In this document: positions 55,949-64,000 of the stretch, piece after piece
Layout of the letters: every line of letters begins with the position of its first letter
How positions within the stretch are numbered: position 1 is the stretch's first letter
Assembly (NCBI GenBank): GCA_018398805.1
Contig: JAGFBZ010002268.1
Location: 186,001-250,000 of the forward strand
Length of the DNA: 64,000 bases
DNA from: Hirundichthys speculiger
Taxonomy: Eukaryota > Chordata > Actinopteri > Beloniformes > Exocoetidae
Direction: 5' to 3'
The notes under the pieces: generated by a model
Seen by the model: the letters and a program-made list of their open reading frames with translations, nothing else
Told to the model about the DNA's origin: nothing
The model's database searches: none
Translations under genes and position numbers: made by a program

Positions 55949-57881
55949 CATTAGCCATGAATTTTATCAGTCCATTTAGGAAACAACAAATGAAATTCCT
56001 ACCAAGGGTAAAAACATTAACACCACCGGCCCCCTTGTCCTTTTCATCATGAGGATATGTTTACAGTGGATTTATACTGACACATACATTCTCTAAGCTT
56101 GTTTATTTTGACTTGGGTTAAGAAATACCAACGGGGTTTGCCAGTATCACCCTCAATTCTGGTTTAGATATTAAATGCTTTGATCATTCTTCATTTCTCC
56201 ACTGAAACATATTATTTCGGGGCTCGTATGGTGGCCACATCATCTTGACTTTAATCCAGACTCCTCCTCTAACTTGTGATATGGTTATTTTCCCTACTCC
56301 CATCTGAAGAGTTGTTCTTTATAACATTTTTTTTTAAAGGCAGGCGTTAAGAGGCTTAGTAGCGACAGTGCTTTAGCAGCCAAAAGGTCACTTTTGCAAA
56401 TTAGGTTCATTAATCTTCTAGTGTATGGCAGCCACAGTGGGATGCTCTTCACACACAGACACAGATTAAAGTAGGAAAAGCACTCATAGATTAGCCTCAA
56501 AAAGAAACTCTTGGAATGATAAAGATTCTTCTGATGAAGTTGAGACTTTGCTCTTTAAAGTCCAATCGTCAGTTTCACTCACATCAGAAGGAGCGCTGTA
56601 AGAGAAGGGAGGATATAGGAGCCTTGAGTAAAGTTTGACTGAGCCATGATTATACCATCACAGATGATTATAGTCAGACATTCCTCTGACCCACTGGATG
56701 ACAGAATATCTCACTTCGCTGTCTCTCTTTCCCTTCTTCTTCTCTAGATCTCTAGTCAAGGGCCAATTCTTTTTCAAAACACTTACTCAAGACATGAACC
56801 ATTAGAATGTACTCCAGAAGGATATCTGAATGTATTTTTTCAAGCCCACTGACATGGTTAAAATTCTAAAAAGGAACTAAAGTAGTAATTTACAAAAAAA
56901 AATAAAAAAAATAAAAATAAAAAGCACTCAATGCCAAAACCTAGTTATATACAGTAGAGGAGATTATATGTGTCAGAACAACTCAAATAAGTTCTCATCA
57001 TAAACCATTAATCTTTGGTTGCTTATAAAGCTTAACTTTTTATTTTTCTTTGTATTTTTTTCTTCGTCAAATCAAACAACTAAATTGCTGTTTGGTCTAT
57101 TTTGCATTCTACACAAAAGTCAAGAACAGCTTTGCTGGCATTTTTCTTTAATGCCATTTTTTCAATGAGAAAAATCAGTTTCATTGTTATTGCAGATCAA
57201 TTTTGAGATAATAGTTATAATAAATAAAAAAAAATAAAGATAACGATAAAATACAAAGATAATAGTTGAGATGATAGTGAGATAATATATCTTTTACTCA
57301 TCAGTAAGTGATTCCTGTCCAACAATCCTCCCTCTCTCAGTCATTCTCTTGCTGGTGTGTTTGGGATCAATGACCTGTTGAACACCCAATTTCTGCTGTC
57401 AGACAATCGGCCTTGCATTTAACTCTGGTATACAGCGAAGTTCAGCCATTCACCACTGTTCTTGACAGTTGGTATCAAGCATATGTATTATTGTGTTTGG
57501 TTTACATGAAGCATGTGAAAACATCTCCACTTTGGTGTTGTCTGTCCAAAGGGCACTGCTCAGGAAGTAATGTGGTCCTCTGCCACTTTTAAAAACCTAA
57601 TCTGGATGATCAGCAGGCTGCCTAAACTATTTCTTGGTGTCAACTGGAATTAACAATACTGCAATTACCTATGTACATGTTGGGAAGGACATCAATTATA
57701 AGAGCAAACTTTAGCAAGTTATTTCTAGTGGTGTTTTCCATTTGTTTTCACTAGTGCACACTGGTGCCCATTGAGCTTGGACAGTCGTATATGCGTTGTG
57801 GTGGTCTGATACGGACAGAGATCTTTTCCCACCCGGAGTTAAAATGTTAATGTGAACACAAATCTGTTAAGTTTTAAAAAT
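55949..57881. other. Non-coding stretch, nothing recognised
   Basis: Unique AT-rich sequence with an A/AAT low-complexity patch at 56893-56925. Confidence 0.6.
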
Positions 57882-57965
57882 CCATCCATCCATTAACTTC
57901 CGTTTGGTCTGTAGTCGGGTTGCGGGGGCAGCAGCTTCAGCTAAGAGACAAAGGCCATCAACTCC
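57882..57965 (-). repeat. RTE/Rex3-like LINE 3' tail fragment
   Basis: The minus strand reads GCTGCTGCCCCCGCAACCCG, a short spacer, then AATGGATGGATGGATTTT. This is the GATG-type tail that ends RTE/Rex3-like elements in fish. It lies in the same orientation as the LINE pseudogene at 58576-60330 but is separated by unrelated DNA. Confidence 0.55.
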
Positions 57966-58433
57966 AAATATTATGCAGCATTTGTGCTATTTATTTTGTA
58001 AAAAGATAAAGTGCAACAGTGAACTGCAGATAACACTGGAATTCTATATGGCAACATTTCCATAATCCATTTGCTCAACAGAAATAATAGTAAATTAAGT
58101 TTTAGGAAATTAATAGAAAAAATATCAATAAAATAACTATTCAATTAACAACCAAAACATTAAACTATTTTTTTAAAACTCTGGTGTTGTTTCATGTGGG
58201 TTCACATAGCTGCACGTTGATTAGAAATCAACAGTTTTGTCAGAGCTATTTTGTCTTCAGCTATTTCTTTTTTTGCATGAATTTACCAGAGGTTGGGAGA
58301 GCTTCAACAACAAATCGTGCTCTGTGATGAACGTGCACACTCGTATTTTCAAGTTCCACACATGGTCAGTCATTGATGCTGGTACATCAGCTGTGGTGGT
58401 TACTCCCCGTAACTGTGTTGTGTGTTGTAGATC
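57966..58433. other. Non-coding spacer
   Basis: AT-rich sequence with no recognised feature. Confidence 0.55.
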
Positions 58434-58575
58434 AGGGGTCCCCAACCCTCGGTCCCCGGCCCGGGTACCAAATGACCCACGGATTGGTACAGAGAAAAAA
58501 TAAATAACATCCATTATTACGGTTTGATTTATTATCCAAGTCTAAATGATGTTTTATTTTGAAAAATGAATTCTC
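58434..58575. mobile_element. One end of a hAT element (CAGGGGTCCCCAACC)
   Basis: Starts CAGGGGTCCCCAACCCTCGG then CGGCCCGGGTACCAAATGAC, the terminus of a widespread vertebrate hAT/MITE family. No opposite end is seen; the sequence abuts the LINE relic at about 58576. Confidence 0.6.
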
Positions 58576-60330
58576 TCCATTACATCCATCTATAACTGAT
58601 TTTTGCAGATGCTGCACCAATCCGTCTGTCAATCTCCCGCTCTTTTCTCCCATCACTCGTGAACAAGACCCCGAGATACTTAAACTCCTCCACCTGAGGC
58701 AGAACCTCACTCCCGACCCGGAGAAGGCATTCTACCCTTTTCAAACTGAGAACCATGGTCTCAGATTTGGAGGAGCTGATTCTCATCGTTGCCCCTCGGC
58801 TGTGAACCACTCCAGTGTGAGCTGAAGAACCCCTCCGAAGGCGCCAACAGGACCACATCATCTGCAAACAGCAGAGACAAGATCCTGACACCACCAAACT
58901 GGAACACCTCTGCACTTTGACTGTGCCTAGAAATTCTGTCCATAAACGTTATGAACAGAATCAGTGACAAAGGGCAGCCCTGACGGAGCCCAACTCTCAC
59001 TGAAAACAAGTCCGACGTTACAACCGGCAATGCAGGACCAAACTCTCACTCCGTTTGTACAGGGACTGGACAGCCCGTAACAATGGGCCCAGCACCCCAT
59101 ACTCCTGGATTACCCCCCACAGGACCCCCCGAGGGACACGGTCAAATGCCCTCTCCAAGTCCACAAAACCCATGTGGACTGCTTGGGCAAATTCTCATGT
59201 TCCCTCAAGAACCCTAGTGACGGGTGTAGAGCTGGTCCAGTATTCCATGACCAGGACGGAACCCACATTGTTCCTCCTGAATTTGGGATTCGACGATCGA
59301 TCAATATTGCAGAGACGTGTGAACCAAGTGACAAGAGACAGTCCTACAACATCCAGGGCTGTCAGGAACTTAGGGTGGATCTCGTCCACACGCGGAGCCC
59401 GGCCACTGTGCAGCTTCTTAACTACCTCAGCGACCTCAGCTTCCAGTAATGGACGAATCCACTTCTAAGTCCACAGACTCAGCATCCACGAAAGACATGT
59501 TGGTGGGATTGAGAAGATCCTCTAAGTATTCCTTCCACCGCTAAATGACATCTCCAGTCGAGGTCAGCAGCACCCCATCCCCACTGTACAGTGTTGGAGA
59601 AGCACTGCTTTTCCTGCCTGAGCCGTCTGACGGTTTGCCAGAATTTCCGTGGAGCGGTTCAAAAGTTTTTCCATGGTCTCACCGAACTCCTCCCACACCC
59701 GAGTTTTCACCTTAGAGACCGCCAAGGCTGCAGCCTGTATGGCCCATCGATACTCGCCTGCTGATTCCAGAGTCACACAAGCTAACCAAGCCCAGTAGGA
59801 CTCCTTCTTCAGTCTGACGGCCTCTCTTACCCGAGGTGTCCACCACCGAGTTCGAGGATTGACACAAACAGCAGACACCAACGACCTTACAGCCACGGCT
59901 CTGGTCAGCTGCTTCAGCAATGGCGGTGCGGAACATGGCCCATTCAGACTCAATGTCCCCCACCTCCCTCGACATGTGATTGAAGCTCTGTCAGAGGTGT
60001 CAGTTGAAGATCTTTCTGACAGGATCCTCTGTCAGATGTTCCGAGCAAACCCTCACTACACGTTTAGGCCTACCAGGTCTGACCAGCATTCTCCCCCGCC
60101 ATCTGATCCAACTCACCACCAGGTAGTGATCAGTTGACAGCTCAGCTCTTCTCTTTACCCGAGTGTCCAAAACACACAGACGAAGATCAGATGATACGAC
60201 TATAAAGTCGATTATTGATGTACAGCCAAGAGTTTCCTGATGCCACGTGCATTTATGGACACTCTTATGCTTGAACATGGTGTTTGTTATGGACAAACTG
60301 TGGCAAGCATTGAAGTCCAAAAACAAAACA
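58576..60330 (-). pseudogene. RTE/Rex3-like LINE ORF2 pseudogene
   Basis: Would encode endonuclease plus reverse transcriptase for target-primed copying. Minus-strand order: endonuclease C-terminus (FLDFNACHSLSITNTMFKHK, CTSIIDFIVVSSDLR, STDHYLVVSWIRW; 60326-60000), linker (NPRTRWWTPRVREAVRLKKE; near 59880), DEIHPKFLTALDVVGLSLVT (59389), then RT blocks VGLRQGCPLSLILFITFMDR and LLFADDVVLL, the catalytic box at about 58868-58857. VLPQVEEFKYLGVLFTSDGR and REIDRRIGAASA follow, close to 58580. At least four frameshifts break it, the palm region between 59195 and 59030 is scrambled, and the 5' half of the endonuclease is missing. The ORF stops short: about 250 residues of C-terminus are absent and the sequence ends ATAGATGGATG. 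Confidence 0.85.
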
Positions 60331-63300
60331 CCACTAAAACAGACTAAAGTGGATGTAGCCTAACTCCTGGGTCCAGTCAGAAGGCCTGTGCCACAGCAAC
60401 TGTTGTGAACTGCAGCCACTCAATGAGAGTGGATCAGTGCTACAGTACAGTTTAAAAGAATCCAAGAAGCAACCATCTGCTCTGCTCTGCTTAAGATATG
60501 CGCCAATATGATGCTCAGCTGTGGCTAAACTGCATCAATTTACACATAGCAGATTAAACAGGCAGGAAGTTAGACACAAGAATGACTGAGTCATGTCCGT
60601 TTTCAAAATAAAACACTAGGATCAGGCTACAACTCATACTACATTACATGAACCCGTGAAGGCCACGAGTTAAAACTAAGAGGATGCCAGGAAGGTTTTT
60701 TTAGAATAAAAAAAGTGCATTATGTTTTATGAAATATTTTTATTTTAACGTGATACCGAACCTTTGGGTAAACCTGCACGTTCCTGAATCTGACCAAACA
60801 GGCAGTACTTGGAAGGGTTTTGCCTCTGTAACACTCCTGAGTTTGCTGGCGAGGATGGAGCAAAACTGCAGCACAGCTGGACCACGGTGGCTCTGTTCCT
60901 GGTATGACCTAGGGGCAAATCCTCACAAATTTCTGAAGATGAACTCTCAATGTTAAGACTAAAAGTCCTGTTTTACACAAAAAGATGAACGTGTGGAGCC
61001 CTTAATATCAAAGAAATAAAACAGAAACAGAAAAAAGTGAGCCTATTCACCCTTTTAAATAACTGTTTAAACTTCATTTTTTGTGTGCTAGTTAATCACA
61101 TTGCACTCTCCTTAGTTCCATGATTTTTAAGTTCTGTAAGTTCTGTCTGTAATAATATAGAGCAATCTAGAGATTTATACTTAAATATTTTTTCTTTTGT
61201 TTTTAATCACATGAAATAAAGAACGATTGAATATTCATTACTTTTGAAGGAGGAGTTTCTATCCCAACATGCCACAGGTCTGTTTATCTCAGTTGGATGC
61301 AATTTGCAATTTGTGCCCCTAGATGTCACTACATCTTACACAGTGAACTTTTAAAATCTTGCAGTTGAAGATGGTGGCAGCTTGCGTTGTTTAGTAGATC
61401 TGTTATTGAATCTACTATGTATTAGTGTGCACTGTGCTAGTTTGTTCATGTCAAAGGTTAGAGGCTTATTTACTTCCCAAAACATTTTACCCAAGGGGCT
61501 GCACGTATGGGGACAAAGGTCTGACCCAGTCCTTTAGTTGACTTTAGATACTGAGCTAGACAATAGACCAATTTACTACACTTTCAACTGGAGAAGATTA
61601 GCAAAGATGGTACTCATTATGCAATTTGTGTTCATAAAATGAATACTAATCCAATCAATCTTTACAATATAATAAAAATCAAGCATGCCTTTATTATATT
61701 ATAAAGAACATGCTTTGGAAAAAGAAACTAAGGCCCATAAGATGCCTTAATCTACACCATTCCTCCAGCATTTTAATCAGTGTCATAAACCCAAGCATGT
61801 TCTGGGAAACGGCAACAAATGACTGTGTAAATTAGATCTATATCGACTAATAAACCTAATCTAAATTTAATTTACCCATTTTGTTTCGACAAACCATCCT
61901 CATAGTCCAGATGGAGTTGTGTGTTTTCGGCCCCTGTTCAGCCATCAGGATGCTTATCAAAAATGTATGCCTCATGAATGACTTATCAGCTCCACCCCCA
62001 TCTCTCAGTTCCTTTCACTCACTTATGGCTTTTAGCACACTATATGGGTGATCGACACTGGTTCATGAAGCTATCCAAAAGTCATGACTTATTCTACTGT
62101 GTGTGTACATACTTATATATATATATATATATACATATGGTGATGGTGCCATGGTCTCAGCACCTTGATATTATGTAAAGTCACAATCTAGGTACATGGT
62201 TAATGTTTTCTTTCTTTGCACATATTAAAAGACCAGGTTCAGGTTATGACAAATTACATTATTCTCACCAAATCATCATCATTAAGGAGAACCATAGTGG
62301 CTACAATTAAACTAAACTCATAAATACTTGCCACAAAGATCAGCAGGAGGCCCAGATGGGATTCAATGCTGCTCACACTCCTACATATGATGCACAGGCA
62401 CACACTTGCATCCAGAATTTGTAATTCAAACTTTCTCCACTGAGTGTGTAATGACGTCCGTTATTAAAGCGGGTAATTGTCTTACAGTGGTGGTGTGTTA
62501 TTGGATCTGGGGGCTGTTCTGCAGGCACAGTCAGCGGCAGCTGGATGTAAAGTCGCTGAGCAGTGAAATAGGGAGCAGGGCTGAGCAGACACACAGAAGA
62601 TGGTATCAGCATCAAAGGGAGATGCTAGCATTGTGCTGGTTAACCCTTGTGAATTGCACTCAGCCCACCTGTTACCTTATCCTCTTTGAGACTCTCTCTA
62701 ACTCAGTCCCTTTGCCTCCTGAAGCCAGACACATGAGGAAGTCTGATAAAGACTCCACGCAGTGAGGTTCAGCCATCAAAGACTTCAGAGACAAGGCAAA
62801 ATGGCAACATACCATGAAGCAAACTGGGCCGTGTAATTACAGCAAAGCTTCATAATAGATTGTAATCAGGCAGGAACATCAAAAGATTAGTTGGCAATTT
62901 TTTGTTTTTAGTCTCAGAAGAGAAATACATTTGTCCTCTTTACTGACAGACTCACTTCAGTGACAAACAATCTAGTCACCAGGAAAGCACATTGCCATTT
63001 TGTGTTTCTGATAACTTACAATACATGCTTACATACCTATTTTATGGGACAGATCCAGATGATTCTAACTCTTTCAGAAAAGTATTCTTTCCTTGTTTTG
63101 TCTTCTATCACAGTTTCATCTGTGTGGTTTTACCGTTTGGTGTAGTTTGTCACTCTTTTTTGTCTGTTGTATTTTGTTTAGTTTCACATACAAACCAATG
63201 CCCCTTGGTTAAGTTTAATAATTCTCTTAACCTGGTCAAAGTTTGAAGATATCCTAGCTGGTGAGGATGAGGGATAATAAATGGCCAGCAAAAGATTTAT

Positions 63301-64000
63301 AGACACTGCGTGTGCTTTTCAGAAATGTAAAGAATCTACTACATGTGAAACAAACACATTGCACATATTTTAAGTTTTCCCAAAACATTAGAGCGGTAAT
63401 GTATTTTTCTGTAGCCTGGTAGCTTTTATCACTGCTTCCCTCTCTAATAAGATTAGACATGAGGCTGGTGTCATTATTCAAAATCTTCTCAGCAGTAGTT
63501 CTGCAAACATCTGCCTTTAAATAGTATATTAATAAATCATTATCCTGTAAAAAAAGAGATAAAAATTCAACAATTGATTTTTTTTAAACACAGTATTAAC
63601 AAGAAAGAAAGAGGAAGGTGCACAGTCATGAATTCTATATTTAAAAAAATCTCCTATAATATCATGTACATTGATGGCAGAGAGAAGAAAACCCAACTGC
63701 TGTTGCTACACCTAGCCTAAATGACAACTTCCTAATAACTGCCAAACTGTTAGTTACATTTTGTGAATTGTGTACAAATACATACGTAAAATGGGTTTGC
63801 AATAATAATATAAACAGATCCAAATAAGGAACCTTATTTTGCCAAAGCATCCTCTACCTGGGCACAGTGATTGCTTGCAGCAGCATTGTTACCAGGCAAC
63901 GGCCGAGACTGAGAAGTGCGAAATAGCCAGCACACAGTTTCCAGTCAGCTTCCAAAATCGGGAGTTCTTCCTTGGTGTATCCTGGCTTAAAATGATATGG
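60331..64000. other. Apparently unique non-coding block
   Basis: No transposon ends or domains recognised. Contains a TA run at 62114-62133. The 119-codon frame at 62406-62765 and the frames at 62960-63246 have no recognisable family; they may be chance. Confidence 0.5.
62114..62133. repeat. (TA)n microsatellite
   Basis: Short uninterrupted TA run. Confidence 0.9.

Noticed and set aside
62406..62765. 119-codon plus-strand frame
   Set aside because: No recognisable family, no repeat or codon signature to support it.

Overview
This window reads as teleost fish nuclear DNA, probably from a percomorph-type genome (inference). It is AT-rich and full of long TA, CA/GT and GATA/GAGA microsatellites. 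It carries a typical fish repeat complement: hAT elements and MITEs with 8-bp target duplications, Tc1-like and pogo-like elements on TA sites, an RTE/Rex3-like LINE, L2/Rex1-like LINE pieces, tRNA-derived SINEs and short solo LTRs. I find no bacterial, viral or organellar gene cluster and no host protein-coding exon I can identify. The window is best read as intergenic or deep intronic sequence.

Layout. 1-9.7 kb holds three hAT MITE pieces, SINE fragments and otherwise unique DNA. 9.7-12.9 kb is a sharply bounded pogo-like (DDE_1) transposon. Its minus-strand transposase gene is decayed, keeps a recognisable GT-AG intron, and has been split by a solo LTR with an ATGAG duplication. 13.2-21.3 kb is a nest: a hAT element, a Tc1 copy broken by a solo LTR and a MITE only 16 bases apart, a second solo LTR split by a hAT element that itself holds a SINE, and another hAT element. 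21.5-24.2 kb holds hAT-derived sequence, including a hAT dimerisation-domain remnant and a zf-TTF/ZMYM1-like hAT transposase pseudogene. 25-30 kb is mostly unique.

30.0-31.2 kb is a complete 1.19-kb non-autonomous hAT with a perfect duplication; 744-1326 and 3657-4235 are degraded relatives. 32.3-32.6 kb is a large compound microsatellite. 34.6-37.7 kb has an L2-like reverse transcriptase relic, a third solo LTR type and a minus-strand Ty3/gypsy pol relic. 38.2-39.6 kb is a three-level nest (hAT, then Tc1-type MITE, then RTE-like repeat). 41.5-47.8 kb has two Tc1 relics and a hAT dimerisation fragment in largely unique DNA. 49.6-51.4 kb is a TA-microsatellite tract holding three different DNA transposons. 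52.3-56 kb has two LINE relics, a MITE and a SINE/RTE-like composite. 58.4-60.4 kb is a minus-strand RTE/Rex3-like LINE pseudogene, and the rest appears unique.

The genes do not work together as a system. The value of the window is a readable stratigraphy: at least ten insertions have target duplications or TIRs that can be placed by eye, so relative ages can be ordered. I saw no convincing new biological system. The most unusual points are the intron-bearing pogo relic with iterated subterminal motifs, the TA-tract insertion sink, and a hAT copy whose interior and termini belong to different families.
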